Shown: in pieces, positions 45,421-56,742 of the stretch | How the letters are laid out: the number at the start of each line of letters is the position of its first letter | Numbering within the stretch: the stretch's first letter is position 1 | Source of the DNA: Chlorokybus atmophyticus | Lineage: Eukaryota > Streptophyta > Chlorokybophyceae > Chlorokybales > Chlorokybaceae | NCBI GenBank assembly: GCA_009103225.1 | Contig: RHPI01000003.1 | Span: 283,332-347,331 of the forward strand | Direction: 5' to 3' | DNA length: 64,000 nt | The notes under the pieces: model-generated | Told to the model about the DNA's origin: nothing | The model's database searches: none | Seen by the model: only the letters and a program-made list of their open reading frames with translations | Translations under genes and position numbers: made by a program

Positions 45421-46117
45421 TGGATGCGCAGCCGCTTAAATCGTCGGTAGCGTGTGCGTGGGGTGACTGCTGCTGCAGTCTCCTCCGGTGGTGTCAAGCG
45501 CAGTGCGGCAAGCGCATCTCAACCAGCTGGGTCTTGAGAACCTTTTTGTCCGCGGCCTGGCCCGAACCGTCCTTGTCTTGGCTATTGGTATACGCGCTGC
45601 AGCCTAAGAGCTGGCTGTGGTTGCCCTGGTTGTGACGCAGGGGGATTGCGCCTGTGTGTGGCCGGGGTCATACCTGGCGGCGTAGCCAGTGGATGTTAAG
45701 GAAACCCTGCAGGACCGGGTGTTTGTGGGCCCGCGTGCAGCCTGTTCTTCCACATTAGTTCAAGATACAGCATGAGCTGCCTGCCTGACCAGTGTACCTT
45801 CTCATGTGGCTGTTGAATTATTGACCACGTCACTCCAGCAATGATTCCGAGGTATGGGCTGGAGATACATTGCGCGCAAGAGCCGCGCTCTTATATCGTG
45901 GGTGATGGTGAGACCCCTTACAATCCCTGCCACGTAGGTATCCCATCTGCCATTGACCACCCCCACTTCTAGCACCGCTGTTGCTCGTGCCCGCACAATG
46001 AGATAAGTCTCTGGCTATTGGACATGCTGCTCAGAAGCAGCTGCGAAGCGTCTGCGTTGCCGCGCTGCTTCCAACCCTGGCAAACTCGGTATGGCCTCTT
46101 GAGCTCCTTCTAGAATG

Positions 46118-46740
46118 TCAGTGGCTGTCGAGGCAACCTCGTCGTAGGCTTGCCGTAGCAATCAAAGGAAGGCGTCCAACCATAACAATCTGGTGCCGAA
46201 TGCGAATCGAGGGACTGCGGGGTGATTGGTGACTAGCCAAGTCACTAGTCTTGCTTGAGCTGCATTGCCACCTTTCTGCATCCCTAACATCCGTCTCAGG
46301 CCGTTGTCTTCTTATCGATGTAGCATGGTTGTTTGTCGCAACAGGGCTGTGCGAAGTTGCTGTTCTTCGGGTGAGCCTGCTCCATCCCGTTGTGTACACC
46401 CTTGTAGTGTGAGGTAGCCTCTTCTGTGATCCCGTTGATCGTCAAGCAAATCTTCCAACAAGGCGGGTAGCAGCGGGGCGATCACCCCTCTGGTTTGCTG
46501 GGCCAGCGCTCTCGCTTGGTCAATGTCGGGCTCACCGACGAGAAGTGTCGTGCTGGATGGTGGGCCAGCGACTGTTGGTTTTAGGACAAAAGCGCAAGCA
46601 GCGTCGAGGGCTTGCGCTCTTGCATTAATTGTTGCCGTTTGGTCCTGCCGCCAGGTGAACGCCTGTTCCAGAGCGGTGTAGCGCTCATGAAGCCGAACGG
46701 TACGGAGGGGTCTCAGTGCTTCGTTGTCACCCAAAGGCAT
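46118..46740 (-). pseudogene. Gag-like region, element B
   Basis: A helical, charged frame (RYTALEQAFTWRQDQTATIN and IAPLLPALLEDLLDDQRDH) upstream of the protease-like region. Position suggests Gag; no zinc knuckle was found. Whether the segment 45430-46117 belongs to it is unclear. Confidence 0.4.
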
Positions 46741-48080
46741 GTCGGCTGCATCAGCAATGTGCCGCTGTACGTTGGGTTGTCGGTCTCAATACATCACCGG
46801 TAGAGATGGGTTACGGCAAGTCAGGCTGGATCCGCAACTTTGTTCGTAATTTTGTGCAAAGTTTGTTAGGGATCCGCAAGATCCATAAATAACTTATAGC
46901 TACATCCTTAATCCGGTTCGTGCCTGTCACAAAAGCGCTTTTTCGTTGACACTTCCTTGCGAATAGATCCACAATTAAGTTGTGGCTATGTCTTAAACAA
47001 ACTGCCATCAACCTCTGTTAATGCTCTATATTATAAAGATCCGTAATAAACTCGTGACCTCCTCCAGCTTTTGTGACCCATGATCAAAGGCCCTAACAAG
47101 ATTGTGACTTGAACTTGATAATACTCTTGAGTTGCAGTCACAATATACTCTTGGAATATAGTCTTGGAAATCTCCGCAACAGTGATCTCACAACACAGTT
47201 TTGTCCTAATCTCTAAGCAAGTTGGGACCAGCTCTAGTTTAATTTGACGAGCTGGCAAAGGGTCCAATCAAGTTGTGGCCCCATGCGGAACAAAATTCAC
47301 ACTTAAGGCATAAACAGTTACTTGCTTCTTTATCACTTGCCCTAGCTCTAATGTTATGACCGCATCCATAACTTCGTTCAGCCCTACACCCAGTGTCTTT
47401 GTGTGTTTCTTACTAAGTCCCAAATCTTATGACCACATCCACAACTGTGTCAAGCCTTACACCTAATGTCGTTGTGTGTTTTTTGCTAAGTCCCAAATGT
47501 TATGGCTGCAGTACCAAGTTGATTGCTGCTACACCCACATGCAATAAAGTGCACAAACTCTACATTTAGATTACACAAAGTTTCTCTAGTTCAAGCCAGC
47601 AATGCAGGCTGTGACAACATACAAAATTAGCCAACTAAAGACAAAGCATCCAACTACCCTCCAGCTCTAAGCCTCTATAGCAGCTGCACAATCGCTCCTC
47701 TCTTCTCAATGACATCCCTCATTGGAAACCACCTGCGATGCATCTGCAAAACCAAGTGTTAGTGAGAATGGCTGATATTAAAGTAAGTTAGTGCATCATC
47801 ACCTGTTGCACAATAAGTGACGTGGGTGAGACAGGACCATCCCTAACAGCTTGCGCAAAAAAACTGTACGTAGTGCAAGGCAAAATAACCACAGTCTGAT
47901 TCATTACGCTGTTGTGGCACCTGCGCTAATGGTTGCAGGCATTAGTCAGTGCAATCCTCCTTGTCGCAACAACGCAACGCATTGTGCAAACACTCACTTT
48001 TGGTGTTATCAATGGCATGTTGACCAGTGAGAAGCGATCACCAGGGCTTGTACGCCGCACGCGCTGCCACATGAACTCGA
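46741..48080. other. Boundary of element B and Tnp2 element, no gene
   Basis: AT-richer sequence with recurring AAGTTGTGGC-like words and a 73-bp direct repeat (47352-47511). It may contain the 5' LTR of element B or the end of the Tnp2 transposon; neither terminus could be defined. Confidence 0.4.
47352..47511. repeat. 73-bp direct repeat, about 2.2 copies
   Basis: Copies begin at 47352, 47425 and 47498 (partial). Each has TTATGACC near its start and TAAGTCCCAAA at its end, with a GTGTGTTT core. Confidence 0.85.
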
Positions 48081-48081
48081 G

Positions 48082-48780
48082 CTATGCCCTGAACGGCCCA
48101 TTCACGTTCACATTGAATCCGTGCTTTGAGTCAAGATGCAGAAGGAAAGGAGGCGTGTCGCTGCCGGGCTCACCAGCAGGGTTGCACACAATCACCATCG
48201 ACCAATGCACTCTGCCATCAATTGCTGCCATGAATAGGTGTTCCACACGCACTGCAAGGCATGCAAACTGTGATTTCACGAGGACACGATGATTGCCTTT
48301 GGTTGACGGGTGCCACAAGGTAGTTGAAGCTGAAGGGGTCCTGCAACCATGACCAGCCCGCAACACGCTGGATGCTCTCAGCTGCTAAGCTGTAAAAGAA
48401 GGGCGATAGCATGACCACTTGATCTCGTCGCCTATTCCAACATTCTTCTTGCAAGTACCTACCATTGCATGAATTAGTGATTTCGTGTTAGCTGACTATT
48501 CTCCAAATCAAAAGTAAGCTTGCAAAGTGCAAGCCATTAAGTTACCTGCAGTAAAAATTGATGATGGTATCGTTGAGCCATTCACCGGGCTGCAGCGTTG
48601 CAATGTCGTGTTAAGTAATTGGCACCCGAGAATCACCTGCTGTAGGATAGTAAAAGGTGTCGAGCACCAAAGGGCCTGCACTCGCGCGTGAAGTCACCAT
48701 ATCCTCAGCACCGCCATCACCCAAGTTGTTGTTTTTGCTAAGCGCAGCCTCATCCATGTCTTCATATCCGTAACCATATT
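48082..48780 (-). pseudogene. ULP1/C48 cysteine protease-like region
   Basis: ITxHDIATLQPGEWLNDTII, where x is a TAA stop, is the typical entry of the C48 fold. Then FFYSLAAESIQRVAGWSW, FNYLVAPVNQR, VHWSMVIVCNP (catalytic His) and FLLHLDSKHG (catalytic Asp). The DCG segment with the nucleophilic Cys was not found, so the domain may be truncated. ULP1 proteins cleave SUMO. The frame shifts between 48300 and 48290 could be an intron or a break. Confidence 0.7.
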
Positions 48781-48879
48781 AATCACCTGTGCGTCAACCT
48801 CTGCGCACACGCATTGTTGGTTAGTACTATGTGGCTATGCATAAGTACACAAACAGCAAGCAAACATAACACGTACACA

Positions 48880-49564
48880 CCTTGTCCACTGCGGGCAGGT
48901 GCCTGCGTGCGGGCATTACTCTCATCCACTTGCAATTGACTGACTTTGGGAACATCATCAGCAACACCCTCCTTCCCTTCCTTCCTCGGCAGACACCTTG
49001 GCATCTTGACAGGTGCACCACCCTCCTCCAAGACAGCACAGCGCATACATGTCACGAGGTTCGTGCGACCAGTTGAATGCTGCTTGCAGAAGCTGACTCG
49101 GCAAGTTGCGCAGCGCTGCACCGCCGGAAGCTCACAGTTTCAGCAGCTGCATTGGAAAATGCATGGTGAAATCAACAACGTAATGAGGTTCACACAATGT
49201 GAGTTTGATTGTTAAAATTGGCCTACCTGTGCCTTAGGCATTCCCATTCGGCCTCCTCGTCTTTTAGCAGTGGTTTCTCCAAGCAGCGGGGGTGGTAGCT
49301 CTTGAGGCAACCCTGCTCGTCGCAGCAGACAACATTACCACCATCTTTGCAAACAAAGCAGTAGTCTTCAGCTTCATCCGTGAAGACAGCTTCAGCTTCC
49401 AAGTTAGCTTGCGCCCTACCAAAGCACGTAAAGTGTGTGTGTGGTAGAAGTTGTTGCACAGCACAGCACAACAAGGAGGACACCTTTTGTACTCCCAATG
49501 CCATGCGCGGAGCGTAGACCACGACCAATTGCTTTGCCCGCTGGACTCTCCAGGTCCCAATCAA
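48880..49564 (-). CDS. PHD finger segment of Tnp2 transposon protein
   Basis: CFVCKDGGNVVCCDEQGC, then YHPRCLEKPLLKDEEAEWEC gives a complete PHD-type C4HC3 with its Trp. The following exon has QRCATCRVSFCKQHSTGR and LVTCMRCAVLEEG, a second cysteine cluster, making an extended-PHD or ADD-like arrangement possible. An acidic stretch (FTDEAEDY) precedes it. Probably a C-terminal part of the transposase, downstream of its DUF4216-like region and upstream of the ULP1 region. PHD fingers bind histone H3 tails. Confidence 0.75.
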
Positions 49565-49850
49565 ACCGATAGGATTGTGTTATCCTGACGGTTTGGTAGG
49601 GACCTGTGTCAACAAAGCCGCAGTGCGTGTGCAGCATGTGCTTACTGAATGAGGGCGCTTGATCCCCCTGCGCATGATACTTCGACGGTCTTTGGTCGAC
49701 ACAACAATGACGTGTTTGTTTTTAACATCTACGCCTTCAAACCACTGCCCACGAACCTAGTCATGTGTTGCACATTTAAGTGATTGAGATTAAGAAGGCA
49801 CTGTGCAATTTGCGTCACACACATCCCACCTGATCACACGAGATGTGAGT

Positions 49851-52800
49851 TTACTTTGTGTAAAACGGCTTCCGCCGATCCACCAAAGGGAAGCCGTCAC
49901 GAAACTTGACAGCCGAAGGGTTGTACCACTTGGCTCTCACCAGCTGATGCTCAATACCGGCGATGCATACCACATCAAACGACTGCACGCGCCCGTACCA
50001 GGTCACTGCTTCTGCTGGGCTTGCACACTCAGCATAGCCAATGGTAACTACTCCACAATCGATGGTCTCCATGCGTGACTCCATACTCTCTGCTCTGAAC
50101 TGGCCAATGTCCTTGTATACGTCACGCTTATAACGCGACAGCTGGCTAGGCAGTTGCAGAAGGCTGTCCACATGATCGGTCAGAGGTCGACTTGGCCTCC
50201 ATTCACAAATGTCATTGTTGAGGTTTTCCTCGCTGGCTTCTTGGCCTGCCCTCTTGGCTCTGCTGTTTTGCTGTCGCTGCTTCGCCTTCCAAGCTTGAAA
50301 TTCTCTGCAGCATTCATATGTGAGTTGAAAATTCGCAGAATATTTAACTCGACACTCCTTTTGGCAAGCAGAAGCTCACCTTTTCAGCCTGTTGAACTGT
50401 TTGTCATTCTCCGCTAGCCAGTGCTCCAGCTGCTGGCGCAACTTGCTCTTGGCCCCGAACCGCACGAGACGCTTTGCAAGCAGTCTAAAACCGTCATCCT
50501 GCCGCTGCTTTGTTGACCTCAAGGTGATAGTTGGGAACACTGTCTGCAGGTGATCCATCTGCGTGTTAACCATTGTGTGGATGGCATACCGGTTCACAAG
50601 CAGACGTTAGCATGCATTTTGTCATTCATGTAGGTATGTCAGTGACTCACCTCCTGCAAGTGCTGGCTTCAATGGCTTGGCGCGCCAAACCCTTCTTTTT
50701 CACAAATTCAATAAGCCTCTCATAAGCCCACTCCCAGTAGTCTCGAACAGGACCCAACCACATGCATTGGTCCGCCAAGTGACCCAATAAATGCAGCATG
50801 CTGGTGAGACACGTGCGTGGGAAGTAAAGCTCCACCTCGCAATGCACCTCCCACACCATCAACTGCATTGACAAATTATGTCAACTTTGCATGCGCCAAG
50901 ATGCAACACACAGACCCTGAAGGCATGGTTGCTGACATACTCACACGCAATTCTTCCAGTTGGGATTGTTCAACTTCCAAAGCCATGAGTCGTTGATAGA
51001 CTTCACAAAGCTTGGTTATGGTGGCCTTTTACTCAGCTCCTATCCCTTGTGCACAGCGCAAAACGTACTGGAAGACAACAGACCATAGGTTGTGCTTGTC
51101 GTGGGACTTCGTAGACCCTGCATATAGTTGCACATTGCGAGAAAATATGCAAGCTGTTGTGTCATGTGGCAATGCTGGTGGGAACAGACAAGCACAACCT
51201 ATGCTGTCAACTCACCTGGATTTTTGGAGAATGACTGCAGCTTTGCTCCAAAACTGCTCGGAACCTTAACCGCGTCTATCAACTCATCCAGATCATCTAT
51301 GTCAATCACCCATGGTGCTCTGGGCAGTTTTGTGACCTCAACCTCCTCATCATCCTTGTGAAAAAACTTCGTTTGCATGCGATGTTGTTAGCATCAACTA
51401 CAAGGACATGACACATCCCGCATGCGCTCTGCTGCATAGCATGTGTCATCATGATGATGCATCAAACCTTGGGCCATAGCTCATGTATCCTGCCCTGCTT
51501 TTCAAGATCGCGGTATGCGCTGATGTTGTCACGACTCCCATTACCGGATAAGAGCTTTGCAAAATCGGTGGCCATATTTGCACAAATATGCATGGGCCCA
51601 TTGACATGTCCAGCTAAAAATTTTGCCAACGGCATCCAGTAAGGCAGCTTGTGGAAGCAGCCAACGCCAAATATGCCCGATGCCTTTGATGGGTGGTTGG
51701 GTAACTTGTGGGGCAGTGTGGACTTCTGTGCTGCTGTACCCTGCCTGCAATGCATGACACGGTACGCCGACAGCATATCAAGGACAAGGACGACTCGCGC
51801 GTAGGCAATGCTGAGTTACCCACCTGAGCATAGAGACTGCAGTTCGTTGTGCTGGAGGTAGTCGCGTTTTCGGTTCACCAAAGCGCTCATCACTTCGATA
51901 AGGATGGTCGGGGGGCAACCAACGTCGATAGTTGTCGTAGATCACTTTATTCAGCTCAGGTACGTAAACTCCACAAATAACGCATTTGGCGCACCCGCTC
52001 TTTGAGCCGTGAGGCATCTGCATGGCGGCCTTTGACAGCGCTGCATAGCAGTACTAGGGTCAAGAGAGGTCAAGACATGTTAAACTGCTATAGCAGCAAG
52101 TGCTAATTGATTGTACACATCTGAATACTCGTGAACCACAACTTCTAGAATGACCTTGCACGTGAAGTAGTACTCCTCATTGTGTGCATCGTACATTTTT
52201 ATTTCTACATAAGGAAGGCATGCATTCAAATCCGCCCCACCCCCACAAAACAAACACCTACCATACCACAGCTCTAGCAGTTGGTCAACAATCGGTTCAA
52301 GATACGGTTGTAGGGTTGCCGGCTGCTTGGGTCCAGGTATGACAGCAGCCAAAAATGTAGCATCTGACTTGTTTATGATGTCCACGGGCAGGTTGAGGAC
52401 TGACACTGCAATCAACTACAGCTCGTAGTTTCTTGCGTACTTCAGAAGCAATTCATTAACGACATTCACCTATATCATATTATATTCTTCAATATATATA
52501 TATATATATTGAAGAAGAAACATTTGGTGATTATGCACCTAGCCACCTTCGTGCGGGTCTTTGAAGGGGCTGAATCCGTCAAGAAAGAGAGCTAGCCGTA
52601 AATGTCTTGTTCATCTTTGAACTGTGGATATTGCCGCTCTGTCTCCTTGAACATCTTTGAATCTGCAAATGGTCATACAGTTAGCAGAACGTTCACACAT
52701 TAAGGTTGCACATTGAATTGAACAGTACCGTGGATAGATCGCACAACAGGGTCATCATTTGCTCCTCGCGATGTCATGTGGGCAGTCATGCATTTGCCAA

Positions 52801-54249
52801 TGCTTGGCTTCTTGAACATGGCTCTTAACGCTCCCGCAATCTCAAAATAGCGTACAATTTTCCATGGGACCCTTTTGCTAGCTTCCCATTTGAATCGCTT
52901 GGCCTTGCACACTGATGCAACACCAGTGTTATGGGTTCACAGATCACTATGAGCTGAGTGCAGAGACCAGAATGAATTAACCATCACGTACCTTGACAGC
53001 GCTTCAAGTGCGCGTTGCGACCGTAGTAAACGGTGCCGTCACAACTGTAAGCATGACATTACTTGAACCCCATATTCAAATAACCAGTCATATTCAGTGC
53101 GCCATAAATGCTTTTCGGGAGGTTGTTACTCTCAGGTAGCGCATGAGCGTGCAGGAATCTGCATGAACGCATGTCACTTTGCAGCCAAGTTGACACGGTA
53201 ACTATTTGCTTAAGGCAAGTTCTATAGCCTTGGTTACCTAAATAGGCTGTAGACCAAGGCAAACGGTGCATCGTGGCGTTTTGCAAGGGCAAGCAAGCTG
53301 AGCACGAAGCCCAATGTAGTTGTGCGCGACCCAATAATCAATTGGTGTTCACGCAAACTTGATAGCGCATCTCTGACTGCGGCCATGTGCACTTCTTCGT
53401 CTCTATAAAGCCCAGCAAACATCTCCCTGGCCTGTTCAGTATGAACTGCTGCATCCTCCATGGTATCCAAGACTTGGACCTTGATGGAAGACCTGGTTCA
53501 GCCTTAACTTTATGGTTGTCTTTTCTGGGCATTGCTGCATCAGGTTCTGCATCAGTCTCCTTACTTCCCTCGCTAGGTGTTGGCGACCAATACGTCGCTG
53601 TGCCTGTTCCACAATGTCATGGTGAGTGCAACATATTGCTGGTATAGCAATATTCCTCCACGTGGGAGTCAGTGTCCCTAACCTAGATAACTACTTATCA
53701 CCATTCACACCTGCCAGCTCCTGAGACTTATCAAGGATCAGTACGTTGTTTTGACCGCCATTGTTAACACGAGAAGTATCTATGTTGTCGTTTACAATCA
53801 CAACCACATCAATTGCAGATACAATCAAGAGTCAACAACATGCAGAGTTAAATACCGAATTTGGTATACAAACAAATTATTTACTACAGTCTGCACTTTA
53901 TACCTCGCACCTCATGCTGCAGATCACAAGCATCACCAGTAAAGCCGCTGAAACAGGGTGGTGGAGTGGAATGGTTCAGCACGTCAGCAGCGTGGAGACT
54001 GTCATTGTCAGCGAAAACATTAGCCCCAGTCTCTTGGGTGGAAGGATAAAAACATCTGTCCGCCTCTTCAAGAGATGGAATGAGGTGAGCATACTGAGGG
54101 AGAATTGGCTCTAATTGTCCACCCCACAAGTTTTGCCCTCCTGCTTCATGCGTAGAATTCCAAGTACGATAGCGGTATTTGCAAACGCGGGCTCCCTTAC
54201 AACTCTTGCATCTGCATCTCTTGAACTTCGGCAGCCTATCCTTTGGCAT
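49851..54249 (-). CDS. Tnp2-family transposase, multi-exon
   Basis: Likely start at 54249 (MPKDRLPKFKRCRCKSC). Recognisable pieces in order: YYGRNAHLKRC (about 53040-52995), WKIVRYFEIAGALRAMF (52900-52740), LDGFSPFKDPHEGG (52560-52540, interrupted by stops), SVLNLPVDIINK with AAVIPGPKQP (52415-52300), CAKCVICGVYVPELNKVIYD with RRWLPPDHPYR (52023-51890), GCFHKLPYWMPLAKFLAG with GPMHICANMATDFAKLLSG (51690-51540), a DUF4218-like YFPRTCLTSMLHLLGHLADQ with GPVRDYWEWAYERL (50850-50690), and DUF4216-like WYGRVQSFDVVCIAG, RAKWYNP (50020-49910). Exon borders were not all resolved. Role: cut-and-paste transposition. Confidence 0.8.
52485..52516. repeat. Perfect 32-bp palindrome
   Basis: TTCTTCAATATATATA is followed directly by its reverse complement. 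It lies in what should be an intron of the transposase gene and can form a cruciform or hairpin. Confidence 0.95.
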
Positions 54250-54554
54250 CCTTGCAACTTCGCTAGACAACTACCAACAACCTTAGGTGATAGCCAAACC
54301 TCCAAGTTGCACCACTCCTCATAACCAGCTCCTCCAATGCAATGTCGTGTGCAAAGGTTGAATAGGGTTTCGCAGGAGTTGTAGTCAGGGTTTCAATTAG
54401 GGTTTTTGAACCGGATTGTTGAAACTAGATCCGCTCAAGTGTCTCTACTCCTTTTCTAACTTCATAATTCCATTCCAACGTGCTCCCATATCTGTGTACG
54501 TGCTCCCTACGTGCTTCCGAGAAATGCATCTGCTACTAGGGTTTGCGTGGTAGT

Positions 54555-56228
54555 ATGCGCGGCGTCAAAGTGTGTAGCTTCTGCAAAGCATACGTGGTTA
54601 GGAATGGTAACTTGAAACGACTGTAATGTCACCACGACAAGTGCAAGCTGTACACTGAGCAGTATGGCTGCTATGAGGTCTGCTGGCACCATAAGGCCAG
54701 GGGAGACAATGTGAGGCAATGCAGACGGCTGGCAATATGCATGAGGCCAAAATTTTTTGGGGAGGAGTGCACTTGCCTGGATTGCTCGCTCTCCAAGTTT
54801 GAATGGGACGGCGAGCCTATGGATCACCTGCCTTGGGCTCGGCCTGGAGCATATTGAGATGGGCAGGTATGTAATGTGGTTCGACGTCAGCTCACACGCA
54901 ATGGCCGCGGCAAGTCCACTACTGCCCAAGATGATCATGACCACAAAGTGAGTTCAAATGTCCTTGTAAGCAGCAACACAGTGCTCACATACATGAACAA
55001 CTCACTTCTGGTGGATGGTAGGGAAACACAGTTGTCGACACCGTCAACGACGTCGCGACACTGGCTGCTTGGCGAAAGAAGATAATTTATGAGGGGCAGG
55101 CTTTGGTGGCAAGTCATGTTGTGGTGTATTGGCCTGGAATGAGCACCTGGTATTCAGGTCGCATTATCGATATAGATGCAAATACAAGTATACAGGTAAT
55201 CATATACTTCAGAGTACGCAATGTACATATGTGTACTCATTTAAGCACTTGCCGTGGCATAGGAAAACATACCATCCAGCACGACGATTACAATGAGGAT
55301 CCACGGCTTCACATCTTGACCAAAAAGTGGAACATTGTGGCGATCCCAAAGCAGAGCCTTGTTCCGGACATGCAGGTAGTGATGGTTCGTGTTGGGTCAA
55401 TCCTGCCTGAAACTTCAGGACTTGCCTGGGGGAGAGCTCAATCCTTGGCCCAAGCCACCGCCACTTCTTTTACCGCGAACCGTATGCGACCCAAGCGGCA
55501 GGCGTTATAGGCCTCGTGCACTGGACCTTTTTTGCGGCGCGGGTGGAGTAGCCATGGGCCTGTACAGGGCAGGTTTTAATGTTGAGGGCATAGACAACAA
55601 GCCTCAACCATCATACCCATTTAAGTTCAATCAGCTGGATGCGCTAGACGCCGACCTGTCCCCATACCATGCATTATGAGCGAGTAATCCATGTCAAGCG
55701 CTCAGTGGTGCCATCCCTTCTTGTCAATGAGCCACTTACGGAGATCACTGGGATCACGTCAACCTAATTGCACCCATGAGAACAAGGTTGCAGCTGAGCG
55801 GCAAGCCATGGGTCATACAGAACGTAGCAGGGGCATTTGCGCACATGACTGCTCACCTCAAGCTATGCGGCAGCATGTTCAACCTTGACGTGTATCGGCA
55901 TCGCATTTTTGAGACGAACCCCCCGCTGTGCTCAGACTTGAGATGCAACCACGCTGACTCTGCCCTTGGAAAGCTGTCCACCCACCCGGTACAGCGCAGG
56001 CAATTGAAACCTGGAGAGAGGCAGATCTACCCGATGTATGGTTGGGCATCCTGTCGTGGCACGATTGCACGCTGGCAGTCAGCAATGCAGGTTTACTGGA
56101 TGGAAGAAGAACATGAAATAAGAAATGCAATTCCACCTGCTTACTCTCAGCATATAGGTCGACTGCTGCTAGAGGCCATGGGCTTCATGTGGACTATACA
56201 CCGTTTTACTGAGGTGGTCAGAGTGTAG
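54555..56228 (+). pseudogene. Tudor-like plus phage-type cytosine-C5 methyltransferase
   Basis: A Cys/His-rich start (VCSFCKAYVVRNGNLKRL, TAA, CHHDKC...VCWHHK) carries further stops. A Tudor-like exon pair (about 55028-55197 and 55261-55375) reads ALVASHVVVYWPGMSTWYSG, then GKHTIQHDDYNEDPRLHIL. The methyltransferase (about 55517-56228) has ALDLFCGAGGVAMGLYRAGF (motif I), GIDNKP (II), ASNPCQALS (IV, catalytic Cys), VIQNVAGAF (VI, Gln for the usual Glu), VYRHRIFET, and AIPPAYSQHIGRLLLEAMG (X). This short form is the type known from phages and some DNA viruses. In-frame TGA codons at 55676 and 55727 flank motif IV in an otherwise open frame. Product would read a chromatin mark and methylate DNA; now probably inactive. 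Confidence 0.75.
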
Positions 56229-56376
56229 TTATTATGTCTTGCAGCGCACTTGTTGGTATGACGACAGACAAAGTGTTGTTTGCCAATGCCAAGATACACA
56301 AGCACTGCAACAGCATATGTCAACAACAACAATACCAACAATTACGTGCCTGTTGTAAAGTGTATATTCAAACCTG

Positions 56377-56450
56377 CCTGTGCTGCGGCAAAAAGGTGTT
56401 TGCTGCAAGCCGCTGGGGCAGCCTTGGGTATAACCCCTCAGTGGCCTTGT
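56377..56450. repeat. Isolated copy of the 73-bp repeat
   Basis: CCTGTGCTGCGGCAAAAAGG and GCTGCAAGCCGCTGGGGC match the array at 56749 with a few differences, about 300 bp ahead of it. Confidence 0.85.
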
Positions 56451-56742
56451 TGAGATGGACGATGAGAAGCCTACACATACACATGTGTGCACGCCAACAG
56501 CAACACCAACATGAGGAAACCATGCACTACAAGACCTTAGCATATGCACATGCTACATCGTGACTAGCGACTCTACACCAACAAGAGTGTTTTAGATGTA
56601 TGTCCGCGCCGCGCCTGAATCTCTATTCAACTCATGTCCGCGCTTGGACCTTCTAAAGTCTTCGCCTGGAACCTTCCGGCGGCTATTAAGGGCAAGCTTA
56701 CCGACTGATCTATTGACTTAAATGTAGGAATATCCTCAACAG

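Larger units (their letters stand above)
33400..46740 (-). mobile_element. Element B: gypsy element with methyltransferase and PHD, interrupted
   Basis: On the minus strand: gag-like (46740-46312), protease-like (about 45390-45030), cytosine-C5 methyltransferase-like (44690-43760), RT (43713-42500), RNase H (42470-41900), HHCC and integrase (41800-41398 and 34434-33690), PHD finger (33640-33440), polypurine tract (33420-33402). Element C lies inside the integrase. Removing element C and one CATTT copy makes the integrase frame continuous through ...IEHFSK-W-VELVPLPDK. No LTR pair was found. Many stops and frameshifts are present. Confidence 0.8.
48000..54300 (-). mobile_element. Tnp2/CACTA-type DNA transposon with PHD and ULP1 modules
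   Basis: A minus-strand, intron-rich coding block with plant-type Tnp2 transposase motifs, a PHD finger and a C48 protease-like region. CACTA elements of plants often carry ULP1-like genes. Terminal CACTA inverted repeats and the 3-bp target duplication could not be located, so the limits are approximate. A Tudor-methyltransferase gene starts 250-300 bp beyond the right end on the other strand and may be cargo. Confidence 0.7.

Noticed and set aside
46801-47340. 5' LTR of element B
   Set aside because: Repeated AAGTTGTGGC words are present, but there are no TG...CA ends, no primer-binding site and no partner LTR.
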